In this document: piece after piece, positions 1 through 8,001 of the stretch | How positions within the stretch are numbered: the first letter of the stretch is position 1 | Layout: every line of letters begins with the position of its first letter | From: UBA7672 sp030824255 | GTDB lineage: Bacteria; Pseudomonadota; Alphaproteobacteria; Caulobacterales; Hyphomonadaceae | Length of the DNA: 64,000 nucleotides | Assembly: GCA_942493305.1 (NCBI GenBank) | Contig: OW818686.1 | Location: 310,001 to 374,000 of the forward strand | Direction: 5' to 3' | Position numbers and translations under genes: made by a program | The notes under the pieces: model-generated | The model's input: only the letters and a program-made list of their open reading frames with translations | Told to the model about the DNA's origin: nothing | The model's database searches: none

Positions 1-1256
1 CGCAGGCAGTTCTCAACGATGATCACGGCGCCATCCACGATCAGTCCGAAATCCAGGGCGCCGAGACTCATCAGGTTGCCGGAAACCCGATTCTGAACCA
101 TGCCGGTGATCGTCAGCAGCATGGACAGCGGAATGATCGCCGCCGTGATGATCGCGGCGCGGATGTTCCCAAGCAGCAGGAACAGCACAACGATTACCAG
201 CAGCGCCCCTTCCAGCAGGTTCGTCTCGACGGTCTCGATGGTGCGATCTACCAGCTCGGTGCGGTCGTAGATCGGGTCCGCCACCACGCCCGCGGGTAGG
301 GCCTTCGACGCTTCGGCAAGGCGTTCGGCGGTGGCGCGAGCAACGGCGCGGCTGTTCTCGCCAACCAGCATGAACACAGTTCCAAGGACCACCTCCTTGC
401 CATTCTCCGTGGCGGCGCCGGTGCGAAGCTCTTCACCCAGCCCAACGTCAGCTACATCAGCGATCCGAAGCGGCACGCCGTTGCGATTTGCGATCACGAT
501 GCTTTCAAGATGCTCGACGCCGTCCGCCTGCCCCTGGGAGCGAAGCAGCAGCTGCTCGCCATATCGCTCGACATAGCCAGCGCCCTGGTTGGAGTTGTTA
601 CTCTCGACAGCCTTGATGACGTCATCAATCGAAAGACCGGCGGCGGCGAGCCGATCCGGCCAAGGCGTCACATGATATTGCCGCTCGAAACCACCGATGG
701 TGTTGACCTCTGTCACACCCCTGGTCCCGAGCAGCTGGGGGCGGATCACCCAGTCCTGCAGCGTGCGCAGGTCTTCCGGTGTGTAGGGTGAGCCATCCGG
801 CTTGGTGGCGCCTTCCTTGGCCTCCACCGTGTACATGAAGATCTCGCCCAGCCCGGTCGCGATAGGGCCAAGCATGGGCTCGATGCCATCAGGAAGCTGG
901 CTACGCGCCGCCTGCAGCCGTTCGTTCACCAGCTGCCGCGCAAAATAGATATCCGTGCCGTCCTCGAACACCACCGTCACTTGGGACAGGCCGTAGCGCG
1001 AAATCGACCGCGTGTAGTCGAGGCGGGGAAGGCCAGCGATTGCAGTCTCGATGGGAAACGTCACGCGCTGCTCGGCTTCGAGCGGAGAGTATCCCTCGGC
1101 TTCGGAGTTGATCTGGACCTGAACGTTGGTGATATCGGGCGTCGCGTCGATAGGCAGACGCTGAAAGCTCCAGACGCCAAGCGCGCCCAGCGCCACAACC
1201 GCCGCTAGAACGGCCCAGCGGAAGCGGATCGAAAAATGGATCATCCGGTCAAGCAT
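1..1256 (-). CDS. czcA: CzcA-type heavy-metal RND efflux pump, N-terminal part (cut by window edge)
   Basis: This is the inner-membrane proton-driven pump of a tripartite metal exporter. Translation from the ATG at 1256 starts MLDRMIHFSIRFRW and includes the first membrane helix, the IDATPDITN segment and the porter domain typical of the HME-RND family. About 418 codons are present and the gene continues past position 1. The fourth-helix motif DFGLIVDGAVIIVEN is visible at the very edge. It places D402, D408 and E415 exactly where CzcA of Cupriavidus has its proton-relay acids, which is the divalent-cation (Co/Zn/Cd) type rather than the Cu/Ag type of CusA. It starts 11 bases after the stop of the adaptor gene, so the two are almost certainly co-transcribed. 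The family and substrate class are well supported; the exact metal is inferred. Confidence 0.95.
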   Translation of the reverse strand, partial: MLDRMIHFSIRFRWAVLAAVVALGALGVWSFQRLPIDATPDITNVQVQINSEAEGYSPLEAEQRVTFPIETAIAGLPRLDYTRSISRYGLSQVTVVFEDGTDIYFARQLVNERLQAARSQLPDGIEPMLGPIATGLGEIFMYTVEAKEGATKPDGSPYTPEDLRTLQDWVIRPQLLGTRGVTEVNTIGGFERQYHVTPWPDRLAAAGLSIDDVIKAVESNNSNQGAGYVERYGEQLLLRSQGQADGVEHLESIVIANRNGVPLRIADVADVGLGEELRTGAATENGKEVVLGTVFMLVGENSRAVARATAERLAEASKALPAGVVADPIYDRTELVDRTIETVETNLLEGALLVIVVLFLLLGNIRAAIITAAIIPLSMLLTITGMVQNRVSGNLMSLGALDFGLIVDGAVIIVENCL

Positions 1257-1267
1257 GTCCGCTGTTC

Positions 1268-2533
1268 CTAGTGGTCATGGCTCGCGCCGGACTTCTCGAC
1301 GTCGGCGCGAATGAGGAAAGCGTTGTCGCTCACATAGACTTCACCGGGCTTGATGCCGCCGAGGATTTCCGTCCATTCCGGAGATTGCCGCCCAAGCTCA
1401 AGCATACGAACCTCGTATGTCTCGCCGACGCGGGCGTAGACCACCGTGAAATCGCGGAAGCGTTGCAGAGCGCGTGTTCGCACGGCGAGAGCGGCCTGCT
1501 CGGAAGCAACGGCAACGTCGCCGCTCACCGCCTGCCCGGGTCGCCACGTGACCCCGTCCGGATTGGGTAGCTCGACGTGGGCAACGACTGTCTGCGTCAG
1601 CATATCGGCTGTTGGCAGGATCGCTTCTATGTCGGCTCTCACGACATGATCACCCTGAAGGCTCTTGACCTCGATGGGCTGCCCCGTCCTGAGCCGTTCA
1701 GCGTCACGCGGATAAACGTAGAACTCCGCGTGCACCTTCGTGCTGTCCGCAATCACATAGAGAGCACCCTGCCCGGCCACATCGCCCACATTGGCGCCGC
1801 GCTCCATGATCACGCCGGAGATCGGCGCAGGGATCGCGTAGGTCTGCAGGCTGTCGCTGGAGGTGACCGTGGCAATGGTCTCGCCTTTGCGGACCTGCTC
1901 GCCGATAACCTTGCTCATGGTGATGATGCGCCCCGGATACCAAGCCCGCACCTCCGCCTTGCCTTGCGGCTGCAGCTCGACCCGTCCTGAAAGCGTCACG
2001 ATATCCGCGATCTCAGCCGGACCAGCCGCCTCGACCTTTACGCCAGCGGCGTCGGCCTGCGCCTGTTCGATGGTCGTTCGCCCTTCATAGGATGCGTAAG
2101 ACCATGCGTACTGCTTCCCGCCATGTGTCGCGGTCACCTTCACGTCGAAGGAGTGAGGTTCGACCACCACGCCATTGCCCCGCAGGTAGTCTTCGACTTG
2201 AGCAAACTGGAAGGTGGTCGTTTCCCCGCCCAGGCGACCAAGCTCTACGCTGAGGCCGACCTCTGCCGGCGGCACGGGCTTGTCGCCCTTGTAGGCGTAG
2301 ACGTGAAACTCGGGGGGCACGCCGTCTTCAAAGATCGTCATCTCGATGGCGAAGTCACCCTCGCGCAACATGCGCCCCCGATGCGGACCGCGCTCGTAGT
2401 CGGATGCAGTGGCCTCGTGACCGGCCTCAACCGACGCAGCAGGTTCGCCACATCCTGCCAGACCCACAAAAGCGAAGGCGACTGCCAGACCGGACGCGCT
2501 GGCGGCTTTGCGAATGGACATGGACGACCTCAT
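1268..2533 (-). CDS. czcB: RND efflux periplasmic adaptor, lipoprotein (CzcB-like)
   Basis: Membrane-fusion protein that bridges the RND pump and the outer-membrane channel. The 421-residue product has a lipoprotein signal with lipobox LAGC (Cys at residue 28). An N-terminal metal-efflux extension is followed by a barrel-sandwich hybrid and beta-barrel region (for example GRVELQPQGKAEVRAWYPGR and PISGVIMERGANVGDVAGQG). The C-terminus is His-rich (SHDH), as in several Czc/Cus adaptors. The 5' end overlaps the stop codon of the channel gene by 4 bases (ATGA), which indicates translational coupling. Family assignment is secure. The Czc rather than Cus label follows from the substrate-type residues in the neighbouring pump. 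Confidence 0.93.
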   Translation of the reverse strand: MRSSMSIRKAASASGLAVAFAFVGLAGCGEPAASVEAGHEATASDYERGPHRGRMLREGDFAIEMTIFEDGVPPEFHVYAYKGDKPVPPAEVGLSVELGRLGGETTTFQFAQVEDYLRGNGVVVEPHSFDVKVTATHGGKQYAWSYASYEGRTTIEQAQADAAGVKVEAAGPAEIADIVTLSGRVELQPQGKAEVRAWYPGRIITMSKVIGEQVRKGETIATVTSSDSLQTYAIPAPISGVIMERGANVGDVAGQGALYVIADSTKVHAEFYVYPRDAERLRTGQPIEVKSLQGDHVVRADIEAILPTADMLTQTVVAHVELPNPDGVTWRPGQAVSGDVAVASEQAALAVRTRALQRFRDFTVVYARVGETYEVRMLELGRQSPEWTEILGGIKPGEVYVSDNAFLIRADVEKSGASHDH

Positions 2534-3777
2534 TGGACCGCTCCTTCACCGGCGAACGCGCCAGTCAGACGAGCGAGCGCCACGCGGGCGCCGTGATAGG
2601 AATGGAATGCGGAGATGCGTTGCAGACGCGCTTGAACCGCAATGCGTTGGGCATCCAGCACATCGAGGTAGGAGAACCCGCCTGCGTTGTACCCTTGCTG
2701 CGCAAACGCCAGAGCCTCCTCGGCGGCAGGCAGAAGCCGTTTGTCGATGGCCTCAACCTCGGCACGCGCAATGTTCATCTGCGAGCGGGCCGTTTCAGCC
2801 TCTCGATCAAGATTGCGCCGCACGGCTTCCGTTTCGAAGCGTAGCCTCGATCGATCGCTTTCAGCCCGCGCAATAGCCCCCTCGTTCCGATCCCAGAAAG
2901 GTAGCGGGATGGCCACGCCGACAACCAGCGCGGCTTCGTCAGTCTCATAGAAGTAGCGGAGACCCGCAGACACGGTCGGGTCCTGCTGGGAACGCGCCTG
3001 CTCCACCGCGATGGCTGCCATCGCCCGCTCCTGCTCGGCGGCGGCCAAGGCAAGCTCCGCGTTTCCATCCACGCTCAAGGCGACAGCGCCTGAGAACGCC
3101 TGGAACGAGGCAAGCTCAACCGTCAGGTTGGCGTCACCTCCCCAATAGCTTGCAAGCCGGCCCTTTGCCGCCTGATCCGCCAGCCGCGCCGCCTCGACCC
3201 CCATTTCAGCTTCAGCAAGCAGCGCTTCGGACCGCGCTCCGGCCAGCAACGGATCACGCGCCGCCTGCACGCGCCTCTTGACCGTCTCGACGATCTCGCG
3301 CGTCACCTCTGCACGCTGACTTGCGATCTCCAGCTCAGCTTCGGTCTTCTGCGCCGCCAGATAGGCCAGCGCGACCTGATGCATCACGTCCTGTCGGCGC
3401 ACGCCGCCGCCCGCACGCGCCGTCTTCACATCGGCAGCGGCCAGCTGGGTCCGGGCATCGCGGTCACCGCCCCACTCCAGCTTTTGACTGAGTGAGAACG
3501 TCGTCTCCGCCCGATCGAACGCTTGATACTGGCTGCCGCCCGCAAAGTTCTCAGCGGTGATGTCCAGCGTCGGATTGGGCATCCGATCGGCCTGCCTGAT
3601 ACCAGCCTCAGCCCCCAGCAGCGCTTGTGCCGAGGCCTGCAGCATCGGCGCATCGTCCAGCGCACGCGCATAGGCGTCCTGAAGCGTCAGCGGTTGCTGA
3701 GCATGCGCTCCGCCTGCCGCCACGAGGGCGACGAGGCATGCGAACCCGCAACGGGCCGCATAATTGTGGAATGACAC
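2530..3777 (-). CDS. czcC: TolC-family outer-membrane metal efflux channel (CzcC-like)
   Basis: Outer-membrane factor of the tripartite efflux system. The 415-residue protein has a Sec signal peptide (hydrophobic run ending GGAHAQ) and then the duplicated outer-membrane efflux repeat: QPLTLQDAYARALDDAP, long Ala/Glu-rich coiled-coil helices, the central AGLRYFYETDE strand and the late GYNAGGFSYLDVLDAQR motif typical of OEP proteins. Its length matches CzcC/CusC relatives. It is the second gene of the operon on the minus strand, 60 bases after the small His-rich gene, and it overlaps the adaptor start by 4 bases. Confidence 0.93.
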   Translation of the reverse strand: MSFHNYAARCGFACLVALVAAGGAHAQQPLTLQDAYARALDDAPMLQASAQALLGAEAGIRQADRMPNPTLDITAENFAGGSQYQAFDRAETTFSLSQKLEWGGDRDARTQLAAADVKTARAGGGVRRQDVMHQVALAYLAAQKTEAELEIASQRAEVTREIVETVKRRVQAARDPLLAGARSEALLAEAEMGVEAARLADQAAKGRLASYWGGDANLTVELASFQAFSGAVALSVDGNAELALAAAEQERAMAAIAVEQARSQQDPTVSAGLRYFYETDEAALVVGVAIPLPFWDRNEGAIARAESDRSRLRFETEAVRRNLDREAETARSQMNIARAEVEAIDKRLLPAAEEALAFAQQGYNAGGFSYLDVLDAQRIAVQARLQRISAFHSYHGARVALARLTGAFAGEGAVQ

Positions 3778-3837
3778 GGATGTCTCCTCTGTCTCAAACG
3801 GGCAGCGTCCGCTGTGAAGCGAACGCGATTGTCTGGA

Positions 3838-4245
3838 TCAGAGGAAAGTTCGCGGAGGACGATCAGCAGGCCCGATGCTCCGCGTGTGGAGCGAGACGAT
3901 CAGCTCGGCAGCTTGAGCGACCTGCTCAATCGCGATGGCGCCGAAGCTGGGGTAGTCTGCCTCCAAAGCAACAAAGCAGCCTGTGTGAACGTGGAAAATC
4001 TCGTTCTCATGCTCTGGCGGCGCAGACCCATCATCAACAGGCGCATGGACGGCAGTATCGTGATCGTAGCCATGCGCGTGAGATGCCGCGAGATGATCTG
4101 CCTCGGCGTGGATCGTCAACGCATGGATGACGCCCTGATGGACGCCTGAGAGGTCATGCGCGTGCGCAGGCTGGGCAGCAGCAGCGCCAGCCCAGGCAAT
4201 GGTTACGGCCATAAGGGCCGACATGATCTGACGCACAACGGTCAT
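3838..4245 (-). CDS. small His-rich exported protein leading the czc operon (CzcI-like)
   Basis: About 135 residues, with a cleavable signal peptide (MTVVRQIMSALMAVTIAWAG, then AAAAQPAHAHD) and a mature part with many histidines (HDLSGVHQGVIHAL, HAEADHLAASHAHGYDHD). It ends in RPPRTFL, a tail often seen in the small periplasmic proteins that precede czc operons. I place the start at 4245 because that methionine directly precedes the signal peptide; the frame is open upstream to 4299. The His clusters suggest periplasmic metal binding or sensing upstream of the exporter. The role is inferred from composition and from its position as first gene of the czc operon. Confidence 0.72.
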   Translation of the reverse strand: MTVVRQIMSALMAVTIAWAGAAAAQPAHAHDLSGVHQGVIHALTIHAEADHLAASHAHGYDHDTAVHAPVDDGSAPPEHENEIFHVHTGCFVALEADYPSFGAIAIEQVAQAAELIVSLHTRSIGPADRPPRTFL

Positions 4246-4556
4246 CGTCAAAAGGTAGCTATCAACTGTTTCGCGGCCGTGAATGAGCCTTGAAGGCACA
4301 GCAAACCGACAAGTTGGAGCGAACGCAAGTCGGTTCGCGCGGCTGGAAGCCTGCGCGAACCTTCGACAACAGGCCTCTTGTCATTCACGCAGCAGCTGAA
4401 CCTTGGCTTACGGGTAGAGAGTTCACGATCCGGGAAAGAAGCTGCCACAACTAAGCACTGCATCAATGGATTTGGCCGAGCCAGCGCGCCGGAGTGTCGT
4501 CAGCACGATACCCATGCGAGGTTTCGAACAGGCGCGAACTGCTACGAACGGGGGAC
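4246..4556. other. intergenic region between the czc operon and tRNA-Ser
   Basis: About 310 bases with no convincing gene. It must contain the promoter of the minus-strand czc operon, but I could not pick a clear -35/-10 pair or a metal-regulator operator by eye. It abuts the 3' end of the tRNA-Ser gene, which is the usual side for integration of genomic islands. No integrase or tRNA 3'-end duplication is visible within the window. Confidence 0.4.
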
Positions 4557-4646
4557 TGGCGGTGAAGGTGGGATTCGAACCCACGGTACGGTTTCCCGTA
4601 CACACGCTTTCCAAGCGTGCGCCATAGACCACTCGGCCACCTCACC
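4557..4646 (-). tRNA. tRNA-Ser (anticodon GGA)
   Basis: Read on the minus strand, the sequence begins GGTGAGGTGGCCGAGTGG and ends with the T-arm GGGTTCGAATCCC, acceptor strand CTTCACC, discriminator G and an encoded CCA (4557-4559). The acceptor stem pairs over 7 bp with one G-U. The anticodon loop CTTGGAAAG gives GGA, reading UCC/UCU serine codons. A long variable arm (GTACGGGAAACCGTAC hairpin) is present, as expected for serine tRNAs. It lies alone between the metal efflux operon and msrA. Confidence 0.97.
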
Positions 4647-4761
4647 AGCGCAGGGGGGCCTTTTACATGCGGCTGTCTGAAGCGCAAGTTACCAGCCCGC
4701 ATACGCCGGTTTTGACGCGGAGCCCCCGACACCCCAGATAGGCGGCAAAGGAGATTTCCCC

Positions 4762-5415
4762 ATGTTCGGACTCGGCAAGAAGCTCGACCTGCCCAAGGCC
4801 GGTGAAGCCCTCCCCGGCCGCGCGGCCCCGGTGGCCGTTCCGGCGGCGCATTTCGTCAACGGACACCCCCTCAAAGCCCCCTTCCCGGAAGGGCTTGAGA
4901 CCGCCGTATTCGGTCTTGGCTGCTTCTGGGGCGCTGAGCGGAAGTTCTGGCAGCAGGAAGGCGTCTACAGCACGGCAGTCGGTTATCAGGGCGGTCTGAC
5001 GCCCAATGCGACCTATCAGGAGGTGTGCTCCGGCGGCACAGGGCATACCGAGGTCGTGCTGGTTGTGTTCGACCCCAAGGTCACTTCCTACGAAAAGCTG
5101 CTGAAAGTGTTCTGGGAGAGCCATGATCCGACCCAGGGCATGCGCCAGGGCGGCGATGTCGGGACTCAGTACCGCTCGGCGATCTACACCTATTCAGACG
5201 ACCAGAAAGCCAAGGCCGATGCTTCGCACGATGCCTATCAGGCCGCGCTGAAAAAAGCGGGACTTGGCGCAATCACGACCGAAATCCTGCCTGCGCCGGA
5301 GTTTTTCTACGCCGAGGACTATCACCAGCAATACCTGGCCAAGAATCCGGGTGGCTATTGCGGGATCGGCGGCACGGGTGTCGCCTGTCAGGTCGGCGCC
5401 GGCGTGGAGGCCTGA
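4762..5415 (+). CDS. msrA: peptide-methionine (S)-S-oxide reductase
   Basis: Repairs oxidised methionine in proteins by reducing the S-sulfoxide, using thioredoxin. The 217-residue product has the signature GLGCFWGAERKFW with the catalytic Cys at residue 54, then GYQGG, the TGHTEVV substrate segment and VFWESHDPTQ. It ends with the YHQQYLAKNPGGYCG segment carrying a recycling cysteine. The start ATG is supported by AAGGAGA seven bases upstream. It stands alone on the plus strand and converges with the amidohydrolase gene that follows. Confidence 0.96.
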   Translation: MFGLGKKLDLPKAGEALPGRAAPVAVPAAHFVNGHPLKAPFPEGLETAVFGLGCFWGAERKFWQQEGVYSTAVGYQGGLTPNATYQEVCSGGTGHTEVVLVVFDPKVTSYEKLLKVFWESHDPTQGMRQGGDVGTQYRSAIYTYSDDQKAKADASHDAYQAALKKAGLGAITTEILPAPEFFYAEDYHQQYLAKNPGGYCGIGGTGVACQVGAGVEA

Positions 5416-5483
5416 GCCACCAGGCACGGCGCGGCGCGAGTTTTGCAAGAAATGCGAGGCGGGGGCTCTGGGGTTCGGGGTCC

Positions 5484-5514
5484 GCGCCGGCCGCTTGTGG
5501 GGAGCGGCCGGCGC
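5484..5514. repeat. 12-bp perfect hairpin between msrA and the amidohydrolase gene
   Basis: The arms at 5484-5495 and 5503-5514 are perfectly complementary (GCGCCGGCCGCT and its complement) around a 7-base loop. It sits between the converging stop codons. There is no T-run on either side, so it is not a textbook intrinsic terminator, but it could stabilise or end transcripts from both directions. Confidence 0.6.
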
Positions 5515-5556
5515 ATCCCCCCCAGCGCCAGCCGCAATGCTTCCGAAAATCCGATG

Positions 5557-7236
5557 TCAGCCGCGATCGTCTCGCCGGTAGACCGTCTTGCCGCCCACGA
5601 CCGTGATCGCGGGCTCGACGGTCAGGATGTCTGCTTCCGGCACAGTCATGATGTCCCCGGAAAAGCCGGTGAAGTCCGCCAGCTTGCCCGGCTCGATGGT
5701 CCCGAGATCGTTTTCCTGGAATGACGCCTGCGCCGGCCAGAGGGTGAACATCTTCAGCGCCTCTTCACGGGTGACAGCCTGCTCCGGATGCCAGTCTTCC
5801 CCGGATGCGCCCTTGAGGTCCTTCCGGGCGATGGCGGCATAGAATTCGATGCGCGGATCGCCCTGCTCCACCGGCGCATCCGATCCGCCGGCGATAATGG
5901 AGCCTGCATCGATCAGCGCGCGCCAGGCATAGGCGCCGGCGAGGCGGTCTGGTCCCAGGCGGGCGGGCGCGAAGTAGAGATCGCCGATCGCGTGGCTGGG
6001 CTGCATTGATGGGATCACGCCCAGAGCCTTGAAGCGCGGAATGTCCTCCACGTGCAGGATCTGCGAATGCTCGATCCGCCAGCGCTTGTCAGGCCCTGAG
6101 ACGCCTGCGTCGGCGAAGGTCTTTTCCATCCAGTTCAGTATGAGCCGGTTGCCTTCATCGCCGATGGCGTGGAACGAGACCTGGATATCGGCATCCGAAG
6201 CTTTCTTCAGGATCGCCAGCGTCGCCGCCTCTTCCGCGATCTGCAGTCCGGTAATGTCCGGCCGGTCCGAATAGGGCGCAGAGAGAAGCGCGCCGCGTGA
6301 GCCGAGCGCGCCGTCCATGTAGAGCTTGATCGCCTTGGTCGTGACGAGGCCATCGCGGCTTGTCCCCCACAGCCCGCCCTCCGTCATCATGTCGAAGAAC
6401 TGGCCATCGACGGCGTTGTAGACGCGCAGCTTCATCTCGCCGGCGGCGGCCATCGCATTCAGCGTCGCCATGTGCGGGCCAAGGGCGGACATGTTGTGGA
6501 GGCCCGTCCAGCCAAGGCCGACCTCGCGGTCAATGCCCTTCACATAGGTCGCGCGGATCTGTGCTTCGGTAGGCGTGGCGGCAAGCTGCGCCATCGGGGC
6601 CATCGCATTGTCGATCAGCATGCCCGTGGGCAGGCCTTGCGCGTCTACTTCGATACGGCCGCCGCTGGGCTGGCTCGCCGGCTTGCCATCCAGCCCAGCG
6701 GCCTTCAGCGCCGCTGTGTTCGCGATCAGCGCATGGCCATCCGCCCGCGAGAGCACGACAGGCCGATCGCCCGTCACCGCATCCAGGTCCTGCCGCGTCG
6801 GGAATCGCTTCTCCGGCCAGTGCGTCTCGATCCAGCCGCCGCCCACGAGCGGCTGCCCCGCCGGGAGCGCCGAAGCTGCCTCGCCCACCACCGTCACCAG
6901 CTCCGCGATGGAGGCAACCTGATCGAGGTCCAGTGTCTCCTCGCGCTCGCCGATGCCATAGAGATGCGCGTGGGCGTCCGTGAAGCCCGGATAAAGAAAT
7001 GCGCCATCGAGATCGACCAGTTCGGTCGCCTCGCCCGCCGTATTAAGGAGTTCTTCCGCCGCGCCGACCTCGACGATGCGGCCGTCCTTCACCGAGACGG
7101 CGGTGGCCGGGAGCTGCCCATCCACGCCGGTGTAGATCGTGCCGCCGTGGAAGATCGCGTCGGGCACGGGCCCCGCCGCCTGCTGTTCGCAGGCCATCAG
7201 CCCCAGAAACGCGACACCAGCCCACAAAGCGCGCAT
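5557..7236 (-). CDS. exported amidohydrolase, YtcJ-like (metal-dependent hydrolase lipoprotein)
   Basis: A 559-residue amidohydrolase of the YtcJ/N-substituted formamide deformylase group. It begins with a short lipoprotein signal (MRALWAGVAFLGLMAC, Cys 16). It then shows the composite-domain start AIFHGGTIYTG, the metal-binding YPGFTDAHAHLYGIG, the mid-protein VSFHAIGDEGNR and RIEHSQIL histidines, and the late GSDAPVE aspartate, in family order. The substrate cannot be told from sequence; an amide or related C-N bond is expected and the enzyme should act outside the cytoplasm. Its ribosome-binding site is the 3' arm of the hairpin that follows rpmB (see the separate entry). The next gene upstream on the same strand is rpmB. 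Confidence 0.88.
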   Translation of the reverse strand: MRALWAGVAFLGLMACEQQAAGPVPDAIFHGGTIYTGVDGQLPATAVSVKDGRIVEVGAAEELLNTAGEATELVDLDGAFLYPGFTDAHAHLYGIGEREETLDLDQVASIAELVTVVGEAASALPAGQPLVGGGWIETHWPEKRFPTRQDLDAVTGDRPVVLSRADGHALIANTAALKAAGLDGKPASQPSGGRIEVDAQGLPTGMLIDNAMAPMAQLAATPTEAQIRATYVKGIDREVGLGWTGLHNMSALGPHMATLNAMAAAGEMKLRVYNAVDGQFFDMMTEGGLWGTSRDGLVTTKAIKLYMDGALGSRGALLSAPYSDRPDITGLQIAEEAATLAILKKASDADIQVSFHAIGDEGNRLILNWMEKTFADAGVSGPDKRWRIEHSQILHVEDIPRFKALGVIPSMQPSHAIGDLYFAPARLGPDRLAGAYAWRALIDAGSIIAGGSDAPVEQGDPRIEFYAAIARKDLKGASGEDWHPEQAVTREEALKMFTLWPAQASFQENDLGTIEPGKLADFTGFSGDIMTVPEADILTVEPAITVVGGKTVYRRDDRG

Positions 7237-7237
7237 G

Positions 7238-7268
7238 AAAAACCCCTCGCCATGACAGCGAGGGGTTT
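7238..7268 (-). terminator. intrinsic terminator of rpmB that doubles as the RBS of the amidohydrolase
   Basis: On the minus strand AAACCCCTCG pairs with CGAGGGGTTT around a 9-base loop and is followed by TTTTTC and then the ATG at 7236. The GAGGGG of the 3' arm is the only Shine-Dalgarno candidate, six bases from the start. The structure therefore looks like a Rho-independent terminator and a ribosome-binding site in one. The same arrangement recurs at 42729-42757. Confidence 0.75.
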
Positions 7269-7296
7269 ATCCGTGTTCCGAGAGAAGAGGAACGCC

Positions 7297-7587
7297 TTAG
7301 GCGGCTGCAGCAGCCCGCTTGGCGATCTCTTTCTTGACCTTGAGCATCTTGGACGACAGCTCGTCGTCCTTGGCCTTGGCAAGGAAGCCGTCGAGGCCGC
7401 CGCGCTTGTCGATCGTGCGGAGAGCCGCGGCCGAAACGCGCGCCGAGTAGGACTGGCCCATCGCGTCCGAGTGAACGGTAACGTTCACCAGGTTCGGCAG
7501 GTAGCGCCGCTTGGTCTTGATGTTCGAGTGGCTGACAGTGTTGCCAACCATGGGCTTTTTGCCGGTCAGTTCACAAACGCGGGACAT
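7297..7587 (-). CDS. rpmB: 50S ribosomal protein L28
   Basis: Structural protein of the large ribosomal subunit. The 96-residue product begins MSRVCELTGKKPMVGNTVSHSNIKTKRRYLPNL, the family's near-invariant start, and continues with the alphaproteobacterial form (SARVSAAALRTIDKRGGLDGFL). A GGAAAGGTGG ribosome-binding site precedes the ATG. A strong promoter is readable upstream (7671-7699) and an intrinsic terminator downstream (7238-7268). Confidence 0.98.
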   Translation of the reverse strand: MSRVCELTGKKPMVGNTVSHSNIKTKRRYLPNLVNVTVHSDAMGQSYSARVSAAALRTIDKRGGLDGFLAKAKDDELSSKMLKVKKEIAKRAAAAA

Positions 7588-7670
7588 GGCCCACCTTTCC
7601 TAGGTCGTCTGCACGGTCGGAAAAGCCCATAAAACGGGGCTTTCGGCCATGCGCTGAAAGCGAAGCGGGG

Positions 7671-7699
7671 TGGATAGTGGGGGAGGCCCGGCCTGTCAA
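7671..7699 (-). promoter_or_regulatory. sigma-70-type promoter of rpmB
   Basis: On the minus strand a perfect -35 TTGACA (complement of 7694-7699) is followed after 17 bases by TATCCA (complement of 7671-7676). It lies about 85 bases before the rpmB start. A short stem (AAAGCCC with GGGCTTT, around 7620-7642) lies in the predicted 5' untranslated region. Confidence 0.72.
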
Positions 7700-8001
7700 G
7701 TTCCGGGGTGGCCTCACCGCAAATGTTCCCGCGCGGCCCTGATAGCCTTGATTCAACGGGTTGCGGAAGCCGGCCTGCAATCCCGGGCTGTTGCTCATTC
7801 TATCCACAGCTTGACCCGTTGACCCTGCGCCTGCGCACCCCCAACGTTTGAATCAGGACCGGACGGGTCCATTGGGAAGACGGACATGCACTGGCGCCCC
7901 ATCATGCCCTGTAAAGCCACCCCCCTCGCTGCGAACCGACAGCGCGCGTCCGCGCACCGCCTCGCCACCGCCTGATCTTCCCCTATCCGGGAGCGCCGCA
8001 C
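7700..8001. other. divergent intergenic region rpmB / helicase
   Basis: About 300 bases. The helicase frame is open only from 7915 (TAA at 7912-7914) and contains no ATG, GTG or TTG before the Walker A motif. A 29-codon ORF from the ATG at 7886 ends at a TGA at 7973-7975, just before the proposed helicase start. It has no recognisable similarity and I do not call it a gene. No clear promoter for the helicase was picked out. Confidence 0.4.
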
